Assembly: GCF_905147365.1 (NCBI RefSeq)
Contig: NC_056428.1
Location: 17,018,001-17,082,000, forward strand
DNA from: Aricia agestis
Taxonomy: Eukaryota > Arthropoda > Insecta > Lepidoptera > Lycaenidae
Length of the DNA stretch: 64,000 nt
Direction: 5' to 3'
Position numbers and translations under genes: made by a program
The notes under the pieces: model-generated
Seen by the model: only the letters and a program-made list of their open reading frames with translations
Told to the model about the DNA's origin: nothing
Databases searched by the model: none
Shown here: positions 43,398 through 54,099 of the stretch, one piece after another
How the letters are laid out: each line of letters opens with the position of its first letter
How positions within the stretch are numbered: the stretch's first letter is position 1

Positions 43398-44530
43398 TCT
43401 AATTGAAGCACACTCTCTTCATACATGCTTTTGATGGACTATGTCAGTAGATTCCGTAAAGAAGTATAGATAGCATGATATTTACTAGAATTTTAAGTTA
43501 AATCTACTTATGATAGTCAACTTTAGCATTGATCACTAGCACAAATACGTTGTAGATATAGAAAATTGTTATGACTATAGGCAAGAATACTTCAAAGAAA
43601 TTCAGCTGTAAGTATACAAAACTTTTACAAACACTAATGTAAAGATTTCTATAGCTCGAAACTTGTATTTGTTCAAAATTGTATTTAAAATATTGTTATT
43701 AACAAGAATTTAAACATTTTATAAATTAATGTCTAATTTAACCAAAACCTTGTTATGTTCAGTAGGTAATATGCTTTTAGTGAAATGTATATTGCACAGG
43801 TAGTACAGTAACATTATTATAAGAACACAGACATTGTTTACAAACGATTTTATACATTTTTCTTGTTGAAATAAAATTTATCAAAACCACTGCCCAGTTG
43901 AATGTTTGTTACATTAAATAAATTAATTGTTCAATTATGAATAGTATTGAAATGTTGAAAAGTAATGAAGAAAAAATTGAAATATCTTATCAGTTGTGTA
44001 CTTCTTCTGACTTTGACTGTTGAAATACTAAGTCCGCACTTAGAGACATTTAACGATTACTTAAAATGTTAATGATCAAAAACGTTGACATGAAATATGT
44101 ACTGACTGGAATGTATGTTAAAACCGGTATTATCTACTTAAGTAATCCTTAACGGTCAGAGTTGGGGCGTTACTCTTTTTTCTTACTACATACTTTTAGC
44201 AGTAATATTCTATAATAATAAGTTGAACACACTACAATAATTTATACTTTGTTAAATTTGTCTGTTTATCTGTATTTATGTTGAATGAAATAGCTAGTGC
44301 AATTTGAAAATAATAATTATTATATTTAAGTCACTTTGTCTGGGCTACTATTGATTTAAAATCCAGTGAAAGGAAACCTATTCAAATAACTTTAAAAAAT
44401 TTTGAATTTGTATTTTTTTTTGTGTAATAAAGTTTTATAACATAAGCTTAAGCACAACCTAAATAATAATTTTGTAATCTATCTTTTTGAATCTTGTCTA
44501 TTCTTTGTCAATTGTGTTTAGTATGTTATG
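43398..44530. other. Intergenic DNA, nothing recognised
   Basis: AT-rich; no exon, MITE ends or coding frame. Confidence 0.35.
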
Positions 44531-44703
44531 CGGGCTCTACACTCGCGGCGCGAATTGCGGCCGCGACTCACGGATGCTACGCGCCGTAAGTTACACGATG
44601 TGTATAAATACGAAGCCGCGAAGCGCAAACACGAAGCTGCGAAACCCTCCACACTCGCGGTTCGCGGCCTTCGCGGGCTTTCGCGCCGCGAGTGTACAGC
44701 CTG
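44531..44703. mobile_element. CpG-rich MITE
   Basis: CGGGCTCTACACTCGCGGCG at 44531 mirrors CGCCGCGAGTGTACAGCCTG at 44703. The 173 bp segment is packed with CGCGG/CCGCG motifs, a sharp contrast with the AT-rich flanks. Chance ORFs on both strands are by-products of this composition. Confidence 0.7.
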
Positions 44704-45007
44704 CATTAGAAACTTAAGACTTAAGAGCGGGCTGCCAAATTTTGCTGTGTTTCTAATAAGTACATTACGATCCCGGAAGACGATTGACTTAAATTAAATT
44801 GAGATTTATTTAATCATTGTATATTTATCTGATATTAGCCTAACGGAAGACACGATTCACTTATTATGACTCAATAGTTATATTTTTCGAATTATGAATA
44901 TTTCTGGGCTTTTCAACAAATATCTGTTACACTTATTGAGTTACTATCAATAACTTGTACTACTACAATCACACACTTTATAAAATGATGGCTAAAGGAA
45001 ATATTAA

Positions 45008-45480
45008 GAGGATACCACAGCGGCTAGAGAAATGAAAAAAAAGTACGTGTAATATCTATAGCTGTCTCCCTTACCTCAAGCCTATACCGCAGAACGCGAT
45101 AGAGACAACTGCAGAAAATCCAGAAAATCAACGATTCGTTGTCCCCTGATTCCTTCTCCAAAACTTAACCGATTTAAGTACTTTTTTCATTAAAGATTAA
45201 AAAAAGGCTTGAGCTGTGTTCCTATGTTTTGCTTTTTTTGTATAATCTATCCAAATCTGTTTTCTGGACGTTTGAACACAGTGGAAAATCTGGCCATTTT
45301 TTTGGGTTTTTGAACGTTCATATCTTATTTAATAATTAAATTATGAAAAAAAAGAAAACATAGGGACATTGTATTAGTGGCCGTAGATATTCAGGAAAAA
45401 AATTATAACTCTACTAGCATTATCCAGGGAGGAAACAGGGGACAACGTTTGTATGGAAAAAATGGCGGTGTGGAATCCTC
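45008..45480. mobile_element. piggyBac-type MITE
   Basis: GAGGATACCACAGCGGC at the left and GCGGTGTGGAATCCTC at the right are inverted copies with two mismatches. TTAA at 45004-45007 and 45481-45484 are target duplications. Inner blocks CGTTGTCCCCTGATTCCTTC and GGGGACAACG are also inverted. Non-coding. Confidence 0.75.
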
Positions 45481-45797
45481 TTAAAGTAAGTATGTATTTA
45501 ATTTTAAGTAATCATCAAAAACATTTTTGGGACTTACGACCTTTACTTTCGTGCTGTAATTCAGGAACCGTTGTTACGCGATATGGTTCACTATTAGCTG
45601 CGGCGCAAGGTACAATTTATGCGGGCACGATTCATGGAATCATTATATTATCATGATTGGAGGATAGCGAGGTGTATGGGCGGGGCTAGTGTGCTTTGAC
45701 ATTTTTGGCAGCCCGGTCTTAATATTCATTTATTTATTGTATATATAATAAAAACCAAAGTTATTAATAATAAAACTTCAAATCTCTCGAGTAAAGT

Positions 45798-45803
45798 TTT
45801 ATT
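45798..45803 (-). terminator. Candidate CNEP1R1 polyadenylation signal
   Basis: AATAAA on the - strand, 75 bases past the CNEP1R1 stop codon. It is the nearest canonical hexamer, but a longer 3' UTR is possible. Confidence 0.5.
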
Positions 45804-45877
45804 TGTTTAATCAAAATTGTTTACCTACCTTCTAGAAAACTTAAATTATATTTACACAAAGAAAGTATGGATTCAGT

Positions 45878-46023
45878 TTACGTATTCGCTGGTCGAGGTT
45901 TCAGAATAAGTTTACCAGTCTCGTCACAAGACATATTGAAATCGTTAAGGACTGAGCGTGTGCGAGCCGTTATGATACTTGGTGCTATGACCTTCCTGTG
46001 CACACCCATCATGAACAACAACA
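45878..46023 (-). CDS. CNEP1R1: CNEP1R1 exon 4 (C-terminus)
   Basis: On the - strand the exon follows CTTTTTCAG and its first two bases complete a Val codon. It reads [20 protein letters not shown] then [20 protein letters not shown] and KPRPANT, ending in TAA at 45880-45878. This matches the family's signature tail ([33 protein letters not shown]). It contains the end of the second membrane segment and the conserved cytosolic/nuclear tail. No lesion. Confidence 0.95.
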
Positions 46024-46365
46024 CTGAAAAAGAAAAGTCCATCAGTATAGAAAAAAATAATAAATACTTAACGCACTTTTAGAAAAACAGTTTAGTAAAA
46101 TGAAAAAAAACTTCATTAGGCATAATTATACGAGTATATAAGTTGACAATTTACACTGTTCTTTCCATTTACATTTCCTTCCTTATTTACTTCCCAACTA
46201 CCAAAAGCCAAAAAGAATATAATGTATGGATTCTTACTAGTTATTATGTTGAATCATATAAAGAACCAATCTAATTTGAACTAATGAGGTTGATAAATTG
46301 CTATTAACCCATAATATGGTAGTTTAATCTTTTGATTATTACTTATAAACAAATTCACTACATAC

Positions 46366-46500
46366 CGAGAAAAGTTGATGTGAAGGCAAAGAAAGGGTGG
46401 TTCCACAGAGATTGGGTCAGTGATATAACCGGTGTCAGAGGATCAGTCAGCCAGTGCCAAGCCGCTATAGCAGTACATACAGACACCACGGCTAGCAGAA
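46366..46500 (-). CDS. CNEP1R1: CNEP1R1 exon 3 (membrane segments)
   Basis: Bounded on the - strand by TTATTTTCAG and GTATGT. Its 44 complete codons read LLAVVSVCTAIAAWHWLTDP, LTPVISLTQSLWNHPFFAFT and STFL. This corresponds to the human MLLIVVSVCTATGAWNW...SLWNHPFF region. The first hydrophobic stretch (residues about 34-51) and the start of the second (about 69-85) fit the family's two-pass ER/nuclear-envelope topology. Both borders are consistent in phase (A|TT at the 5' side, G|TG at the 3' side). Confidence 0.95.
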
Positions 46501-46544
46501 CTGAAAATAATAACATTGGTGTAAATAATAATGTGGGTTATGAG

Positions 46545-47258
46545 TAGTGTTGCCAGGTCCGATTTGTTTTCAGTCGGTACATGAGGTCAAGAAAATCAGG
46601 ATTTAGGGTTGCAGATCGGGACAAACAAAAAAACAAGGTGTTTTTAAATTAGGGTTTAATTTATTGCATTCTATATTAATAGTGCAAGTTTAGTTTTATA
46701 TTATCTATATCACATATGTCTTTATTCTAAAACAAGTAGTCAGTCTTGCTTGCTGTACTAGTGAAAATTAAGAAAAACCCCGGTGGTAAAGTACCTATAA
46801 TTAATCGTTGTCCAAATTTTTTATTAACTATTTTATAATATTCTAATCTAAAGACATACAAAAGGCACAAAAGCACTTCAAAACGTGAACGAAATGGAAG
46901 AATGCAGATTGCCGAATGACCGACCGACCGAATTGAGTATTGACCGATTGATTGAGTGACGTTCGCAATGCATACACACGTCTCAACTCTCTCACTCTTA
47001 TCCATTACATTACCCTCTCTCGTTCATGCAATGCGAAGTGACGTGAAGCTGATGCCATTTTGAATTTGAAATAGTGATGTGATGAGTAAAAAATTAAAAA
47101 CTACGCACCTACCTACTTAATTTTTTTTTTATGATTTTCTTTTTCACTTTTTAATTTATCGGGACATTTGGCGTCCCGATTAGGTATAAATCGGGACGCG
47201 TCCCCAGACCCTTGAAAATCGGGACGTCCCGCGCAAATCGGGACACCTGGCAACACTA
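46545..47258. mobile_element. hAT-type MITE in CNEP1R1 intron 2
   Basis: Perfect 8 bp duplications GTTATGAG at 46537-46544 and 47259-47266. The TIR TAGTGTTGCCAGGTCC is mirrored at the right end as CCTGGCAACACTA. Subterminal motifs (A)TCGGGAC are repeated at least five times near the right end. The TIR differs from that of the full hAT at 60601-63454 (TAGGCTTGCCAGG) at only two positions, so it may be mobilised by a related transposase. The interior has no transposase. Confidence 0.85.
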
Positions 47259-47266
47259 GTTATGAG

Positions 47267-48232
47267 GCACTGTACTCGACTATTTAGCAGTTCATGACTT
47301 ATAAACTGGGGTTTATAATTTACTAGATGTTTGTCGCAACTTTGTTGCTTACCAATTACAATAATTATTGATGGAAATCCAACCTTTTTATATTAAACAC
47401 TATGAGTAATTCTCCGAAGCCCTTCAAAATGTGGTCACACGCTCTTTACTACTACCCTAATAAACATACAGCCTTAGGACCAAACACACGTTATTCCTCA
47501 TTTATTTTTAGTATCTGATTTCAATAAAAAACATCTATAATAATTTATAGTTTTTGTATAAAGGTTAATTCAATGTCGAAATCGGGGGCAAAATCGGTGT
47601 TCTCCGCGTGTCACACTCTGTTCGCGCTTACGGAAAGCTTTAATAACTTTTGTATTCTATTCATTAGCATAGAGTGTGATACATCAAAATAATCTAGATT
47701 AACTGCGCTACCTAATTCCTAAAATAAAATAATTTTATACCTTAAGTTAAAAAAGTTAATAGGCATAACGTCTGTGTCACACGATTTTGCTAGTTTCACG
47801 AGCGGGTAATAAAACTGCACCTATCTTCCAAACGCGACGACTTGTGGTAACACGTTTTAGCTGCACCAACGCTCAGTGCCTTTCCAGCATCAGTACAGGG
47901 GAAAGTGGACACAAACCCTCGTTACTTCAAAACAAAGAAAAGATAAGATATTCCTTAAAAATTATGTGGTCGCTGTTTTTGTTATTGAATTATGTTTTGA
48001 ATGATAATAATTTATAATTATGATACTCATATCAAATTAAGGTTTAAGGTATATGATCGAGATTATTTCCTAGTACTTTGTTTGTTTATTTACCTATAAC
48101 TTTAATCATAATTCTAAAAAATGTAAAATTTTCGTAACTTTCGCGGCACAATTTTCGTGGATTTTCACCCATGAAAGTGACCTACGAAAGCTACGTAGGC
48201 TGTTTTGTACACCGTTTTCCTATGTGAATTGG

Positions 48233-48235
<3 letters not shown>
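47267..48235. other. CNEP1R1 intron 2, nothing recognised
   Basis: AT-rich intron sequence. The ORF at 47787-48017 lacks domain features. Confidence 0.35.

Positions 48236-48285
<50 letters not shown>
48236..48285. repeat. (TA)n microsatellite
   Basis: About 24 uninterrupted TA units. It lies 29 bases outside the left end of the foldback element, a common kind of insertion neighbourhood. Confidence 0.9.
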
Positions 48286-48286
<1 letters not shown>

Positions 48287-48313
48287 CAAAATGTGGAAAT
48301 AGTATAGTATTTC

Positions 48314-50993
48314 ATGTGCCTGAAGTTCCGAACGTTCAAGTGAACGAATTAGCTACAAAACAAAAACAACTTATCTTGTGTATCAAAATATAATATGCAT
48401 TATAGTGAGATAAGGGGACACTTTTAGAGGGTGCAAATGTTATTTCTAACTCAAAAAATAGTCACCCCTAAAACCCACCCTTATAATTCCAAGTCGATTT
48501 TCTTCCACCCCACAGCGATTGAAAATTCTAAAAAAATTCATGCTAGTATATTTATAGATCCTACATACGATGGTAATATTTTCAACTTGCGGACTCACCC
48601 CTAAAACTTACCCTTAAAATTCAAAGTCGATTTTCTCCCACACCACAGTGATTGAAAATTCTAAAAAAATTCATGCTAGTATACTTATAGATCCTACATA
48701 CGATGGTAATATTTTCAACTTGCGGACTCACCCCTAAAAATTACCCTTAAAATTCAAAGTCGATTTTCTCCCACACCACAGTGATTGAAAATTCTAAAAA
48801 AAATCATGCTAGTATATTTTAAGATCCTACATACGATGGTAATATTTTCAACTTGCGGACTCACCCCTAAAACTTACCCTTAAAATTCAAAGTCGATTTT
48901 CTCCCACACCACAGTGATTGAAAATTCTAAAAAAATTCATGCTAGTATATTTTAAGATCCTACATACGATGGTAATATTTTCAACTTGCGGACTCACCCC
49001 TAAAACTTACCCTTAAAATTCAAAGTCGATTTTCTCCCACACCACAGTGATTGAAAATTCTAAAAAAATTCATGCTAGTATACTTATAGATCCTACATAC
49101 GATGGTAATATTTTCAACTTGCGGACTCACCCCTAAAACTTACCCTTAAAATTCAAAGTCGATTTTCTACCATACCACAGTGATTGAAAATTCTAAAAAA
49201 ATTCATGCTAGTATACTTATAGATCCTACATACGATGGTAATATTTTCAACTTGCGGACTCACCCCTAAAAATTACCCTTAAAATTCAAAGTCGATTTTC
49301 TCCCACACCACAGTGATTGAAAATTCTAAAAAAAATCATGCTAGTATATTTTAAGATCCTACATACGATGGTAATATTTTCAACTTGCGGACTCACCCCT
49401 AAAACTTACCCTTAAAATTCAAAGTCGATTTTCTCCCACACCACAGTGATTGAAAATTCTAAAAAAATTCATGCTAGTAGACTTATAGATTCTACATACC
49501 ATGGTAATATTTTCAACTTGCGGACTCACCCCTAAAACTTACCCTTAAAATTCAAAATTTATGGAACTTTCCACGACTACATTCAAGCTCGACCATCTGT
49601 GACGTAACGCTTTGAGATATTTCGAGACATTGTGGTTTTTTACTTGGTTTAATTTATTTAAAATAACCCACAGCAAAAAAAGTTTCTCTCGCAGAAGTAA
49701 TACCTACACTAATTAAAGATATAGAAAACATCGACGGTGTGTCGTTTTCATCGATTGCTAATGGATCTCTGTGTCATTCGGTAAGTATACATTTATCAGT
49801 CATCTTTTTCGTATTTTATTTCATTGGAAGTAATAATATAAGTTTAAATAATAGATGCCTTATAGTTAAAAATATTTGTCAATAATAGATAACAGGGCAG
49901 TTCCATGTAAAAGTCTACCTTTACTTAAAAATACTTACCCTTACTTAGGATCTATAAGTATACTAGCATGAATTTTTTTAGAATTTTTAATCACTGTGTT
50001 GTGGGAGAAAATCGACTTTGAATTTTAAGGGTAATTTTTAGGGGTGAGTCCGCAAGTTGAAAATATTACCATCGTATGTAGGATCTATAAGTTTATTAGC
50101 ATGAATTTTTTTAGAATTTTCAATCACTGTGGTGTGGGAGAAAATCGACTTTGAATTTTAAGGGTAAGTTTTAGGGGTGAGTCCGCAAGTTGAAAATATT
50201 ACCATCGTATGTAGGATCTATAAGTATACTAGCATGAATTTTTTTAGAATTTTCAATCACTGTGGTATGGTGGAAAATGGACTTTGAATTTTAAGGGTAA
50301 GTTTTAGGGGTGAGTCCGCAAGTTGAAAATATTACCATCGTATGTAGGATCTATAAGTATACTAGCATGAATTTTTTTAGAATTTTCAATCACTGTGGTG
50401 TGGTAGAAAATCGACTTTAAATTTTAAGGGTAAGTTTTAGGGGTGAGTCCGCAAGTTGAAAATATTACCATCGTATGTAGGATCTATAAGTATACTAGCA
50501 TGAATTTTTTTAGAATTTTCAATCACTGTGGTATGGTAGAAAATCGACTTTGAATTTTAAGGGTAAGTTTTAGGGGTGAGTCCGCAAGTTTAAAACATTA
50601 CCATCGTATGTAGGATCTATAAGTATACTAGCATGAATTTTTTTAGAATTTTCAATCACTGTGGTGTGGGAGAAAATCGACTTTGAATTTTAAGGGTAAG
50701 TTTTGGGGGTGAGTCCGCAAGTTGAAAATATTACCATCGTATGTAGGATCTATAAATATACTAGCATGAATTTTTTTAGAATTTTCAATCACTGTGGGGT
50801 GGAAGAAAATCGACTTGGAATTATAAGGGTGGGTTTTAGGGGTGACTATTTTTTGAGTTAGAAATAACATTTGCACCCTCTAAAAGTGTCCCCTTATCTC
50901 ACTATGATGCATATTATATTTTGATACACAAGATAAGTTGTTTTTGTTTTGTAGCTAATTCGTTCACTTGAACGTTCGGAACTTCAGGCACAT
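48314..50993. mobile_element. Foldback element with tandem-repeat inverted arms
   Basis: A 2.7 kb inverted structure. Outer arms of about 142 bases (ATGTGCCTGAAGTTCCGAAC at the left, mirrored at the right) are followed inward by arrays of a 133 bp unit. The left array has eight units (anchors at 48517, 48650, 48783, 48916, 49049, 49182, 49315, 49448). The right array has seven in the opposite orientation (near 49984 to 50780, same period). The outermost unit on each side shares private variants (CACCCCACAGCG-type). A ~390 bp unique centre separates the arms. The layout is that of Drosophila FB/foldback or Galileo-like elements. No complete transposase is present. Confidence 0.85.
49695..49780 (+). 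other. Exon-like segment in the foldback centre
   Basis: Preceded by TTTCTCTCGCAG and followed by GTAAGTATAC, both strong splice-site matches. The 86 bases are open in one frame: VIPTLIKDIENIDGVSFSSI then ANGSLCHS. The same frame is open upstream through KKVSLAE. The VIP..I..(I/L) pattern is loosely like the region between the RW and the catalytic Glu of hAT transposases, but similarity is too short to be sure. It may be a remnant of the element's own transposase or a captured exon. Confidence 0.4.
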
Positions 50994-51219
50994 AGTATTT
51001 CCAGCTATGGTTTTGGTACCCAGAAGTAATTGTTCACTCTACAAGCTTTTTTTGAAAAACAAAACATATGTGGCTTTATACATCAATCTACCTTCTGATC
51101 TTTTCTCCAAATATATCGAATCTGCTTCTAATCTAGTCGATTTACCTGAATATCAGTATTTTACATAAACAAATGATATTACATCCTCAATCCAAATGCA
51201 ATGCGATACGATACTCAGA

Positions 51220-51244
51220 CGAGGGCGAGCGAAGCGAGCCCTCG
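51220..51244. repeat. Short GC-rich hairpin
   Basis: CGAGGGC and GCCCTCG flank GAGCGAAGCGA. It resembles the subterminal hairpins of Helitrons but no CTAG end follows. Confidence 0.35.
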
Positions 51245-51940
51245 TATATATCCCACAAACTGAATTGAAGAAAATAGTATGATCTTGTGTCCTAAATCTC
51301 CATATTTAGTTGAAAACCCCATTATATGACCTCCTAAATCACTTAATCTTCACGAACTTCAAATAAAATCACCTGAACCTCGAAAAAATCACAGCATTTC
51401 AGGACCGGTTACTTGACAGATTAAGCAACAAATTAAAGCTCCATGCTCTTTAGTATTGTTGATCTTAATAAAAACTGATTAAATATATAATAATTTATTT
51501 TATTTTTTAACGAAAAAAAGATTTCAATCCATATTTTGTTCCTAAAAAATTCAATCGTAGCTTTCGTGGAGTTTGTCGCAACTTTCGTGGGGACCAAAAT
51601 TTCAAAGAGATGGCAGATTTTTAGGTAAAAGTTTTTAAAGTGTCTTAGGAACGCATAGCAACCAAAGAATAACATATATTCGTAAATGATTTTCAACGAT
51701 TTTGTTACATTGACCTAACTAAAGCCAGGATAAAAAGATAATATTTAAAAATAGGCAAAGTGATTTCCTTTTCCAAAATGGCCATTTTCTGTTATCCGAC
51801 GTTGCCAGACTAAATAATTATTTTTTCCAATTAAAAATCAAAAAAGTTTTCTATTTGTAATCACATTTATAGTGCTTATAAATTATGATTAATGTAATTT
51901 ATTCAATTATTTGTATATTTATAAGTAGATTTCATATGAA
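51245..51940. other. CNEP1R1 intron 2, nothing recognised
   Basis: AT-rich intron DNA. The ORF at 51433-51696 has no features. Confidence 0.35.
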
Positions 51941-51941
51941 A

Positions 51942-52091
51942 CTAGCTGTCCCGGTGAACTTTTTGTCACTTTAAAACCTTCCCTGGACTTCTACGAATAT
52001 TTTAAGACTAAAATTAGCCCAATCCGTTCAGCCGTTTTCGAGTTTTAGCGCGACTAACACATTTGAAAATCCATTTTTATATTATATAAGA
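51942..52091 (-). mobile_element. Small non-autonomous Helitron
   Basis: On the - strand it starts TCTTATATAATATAAAAATG and ends CGGGACAGCTAG, lying between A51941 and T52092 (plus strand). It matches 1617-1744 over most of its length. It is 150 bp and non-coding. Confidence 0.75.
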
Positions 52092-53139
52092 TATTCAATA
52101 AGTATAAGTACTTACAATTCATTTTATGCACTGCTATTTGTAGTAAAGTACATATTATTACGAATGTGAAGCAATTTTGAAGGAAAATAAATTCAAGACT
52201 GCATCCAGATAAATTCAAATAATTTTACTTAAATGGGGGCAGCACTGGACTTAATAAATCCTCATAAGAAACCTTCCTAAAATCCTTTTTCGACATATTA
52301 AAGTACACTAAGAAGCCTTGGCTAGCACTGGCACGCCTAACTACTTTTCTTAATTGTTTATTGCAATAAGTGAAAACATGAATTAATTATTCTATTAGAT
52401 ATAATTTCAAGCTATAAAAGCATGTGATACATTTTGATGACTGATGTCTCCATAATATTACCTTCCCTCAACATCCATATTTCTCCATCTCACTATTCAT
52501 AAAGTTCAAGTTATTAATAAAGTTATCACCAATCTAAGTGGGATCCACATCCCGTTGCTTAACTTGTGTTTTCATTAATTATTTTTACCTAGCAATTGTA
52601 ACCTTCATTTCTCGATCAGTTTCTTGAATATTTAATAATTAATACATTATCAAACATGGTACATGCATTAAATAATGAGCTAAATAATTACATAACCTTC
52701 AAAACTTCTAAGTATGATAACTCAAAAACCTGGCCTTCTAAAATCACGGTTTTTTTTCTTAAGAATCAGTAATAAATGCTCTTTAAAACAAGGTATATTT
52801 TATTCATAGAAGCTTACTTTATTTATGACCTAAATTCGTCTATGGGAAGCTGCTCTTTGATTATCTCAGTAGTTTATGGACTGATTTACATGCCTTAAAG
52901 ATCGTATTTATTATCTTTAGAGCACCTTAAAGGTGTTAGCATTTTTTTTAAAGATAACTCGAAAATAAAAAACTCCCACGAAAGTGACGCGGAGAATCAT
53001 TTTTGAAGAATCACTCCTATCCTATGTTCTTTCCTACGACTCAAAGTATCAGGCTTAGGCATGAAGATGTAACAGACAGACACATATTCTCGTTTATATT
53101 ATTATTATAGATAGTATTACATTGAATATATAAACTCAC
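52092..53139. other. CNEP1R1 intron 2, 5' part
   Basis: AT-rich, no further element recognised. It ends at the donor of exon 2. Confidence 0.4.
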
Positions 53140-53211
53140 TTCTCCATCTCATAGTAGCAGGCTGTAAGCAAGCTATAACTTCCGTGAGCCGCCTTTCAAA
53201 TGCCTTCAAAT
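53140..53211 (-). CDS. CNEP1R1: CNEP1R1 exon 2
   Basis: On the - strand, preceded by TTCTTACAG and followed by GTGAGT. Its 23 complete codons read [20 protein letters not shown] then RWR, almost identical to the family's N-terminal [22 protein letters not shown]. The split codons at both ends (G|AT, A|TT) fit exons 1 and 3. At 72 bases it is invisible to ORF searches. Confidence 0.96.
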
Positions 53212-53457
53212 CTGTAAGAACATCTTGAAATTATTAGAAAAGAAGCAGTTAATAAAGTTCCAATACAAATCTACTGAATAAAACTGTTGTATAAGTACAG
53301 CAGTAGACTTAGTTTTCATAATTGGGTATATTTCTAATTTAAAGAGATGGCGTATACATTTTATTACGTAATTATTATTTTTATATTGACGTACACTTTG
53401 TAGAAATAATTAAAACAGGTGATTATGAAAATAAAAAAATCAGTAGATAAAACTTAC

Positions 53458-53485
53458 CATCGCAAGCAGTTTGTTCTAAAGACAT
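53458..53485 (-). CDS. CNEP1R1: CNEP1R1 exon 1 (start codon)
   Basis: CNEP1R1/TMEM188 (nuclear envelope phosphatase regulatory subunit 1) partners with the phosphatase CTDNEP1/Dullard in the ER and nuclear envelope, where the complex dephosphorylates lipin and so tunes phospholipid and triglyceride synthesis. On the - strand CTCAAAATG opens MSLEQTACD, followed by GTAAGTTTTATC. The four exons (28, 72, 135 and 146 nt) sum to 381 nt, that is 126 residues plus stop, against 125 residues in human. All junctions keep the frame. No alternative start lies between this ATG and the conserved block. Confidence 0.93.
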
Positions 53486-53700
53486 TTTGAGCTAGAGATT
53501 TGTTGTAAGAGATTTTTTATTATAAGTAATCCGTGCGGCTAGTTTATTGTAAAGTGACTAGTTTCATTTAATTATTTTCATTTTTATCATTAGTTAAAAT
53601 ACGATTTTTTATAAAAATTTTATTGTAATTTTTATCGACTATCGTGTCCAAATGAAAACTGCTTGTCATCTGTCATCATTTGACAACACGCTGTCAAATA
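53486..53700 (-). promoter_or_regulatory. Presumed CNEP1R1 5' UTR and promoter region
   Basis: AT-rich sequence immediately upstream of the start codon, with several TGTCAAA/TGTCATC motifs at 53665-53700. No unambiguous TATA box at a fitting distance. The assignment rests on position only. Confidence 0.3.
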
Positions 53701-53908
53701 GGTCAACTTGTTATTTTTTACTTCATCTAGGATAAATGACAAAGAGTTAATATTAAAACTCCTCTACTTTACAACTTTTATTGAGCCCGCAGGATTGCCA
53801 AATAATGGCGATTGCGGGCTATACCGCCCTATAGGGTACAGGTGCAGAGCGATGACACTGCCACTAGTGACGAATAGCCGAAACTTTTACGAAAATTTTA
53901 TTGACAAG

Positions 53909-53961
53909 CAATACAACAATGCTTGAAAAACAATTTGAGTATTTTCAAGCATTGTTGTATT
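53909..53961. repeat. Hairpin with ~20 bp arms
   Basis: AATACAACAATGCTTGAAAA and its inverted copy flank a 13-base loop. The right arm overlaps the start of the THAP remnant, so the palindrome arose by local inversion of that sequence or the reverse. Confidence 0.7.
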
Positions 53962-54099
53962 CCCGGATGTTCTAATACATACAAGAAAAATAAAGGCAAA
54001 TCGAACAATCTAAAATTTTACTATTTTCCTGCCAAAAGTATTCACATGCCATGGCTTATTGAAAAACGAAAGAAATGGATAAAAGCCGGTAAAACATAG
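53944..54099 (+). pseudogene. THAP-domain N-terminal fragment
   Basis: The frame reads FKHCCIPGCSNTYKKNKGKS, then NNLKFYYFPAKSIHMPWLIE and KRKKWIKAGKT, with TAG at 54097. The C-x(2-4)-C opening, the F-x-F-P and the K-K-W-I-K-A blocks fit the first half of a THAP zinc finger. No in-frame ATG exists after the upstream stop. A segment after TTCTTTCAG at 54273 reads KHPNWLPSSI then stops; it looks like the next part of the same domain but is cut off. It is a decayed gene or transposon remnant rather than a working gene. It lies head to head with CNEP1R1. Confidence 0.55.

Noticed and set aside
44487..44797. Arg/Ala-rich ORFs on both strands
   Set aside because: They are produced by the CpG-rich MITE at 44531-44703.
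48446..50870. CRISPR-like array
   Set aside because: Units are 133 bp with no repeat/spacer alternation and are arranged as mirrored arrays in an animal intron.
50652..50876. ORF containing repeated YNSKSIFFHPT
   Set aside because: It is a translation of the 133 bp tandem units and changes between copies.
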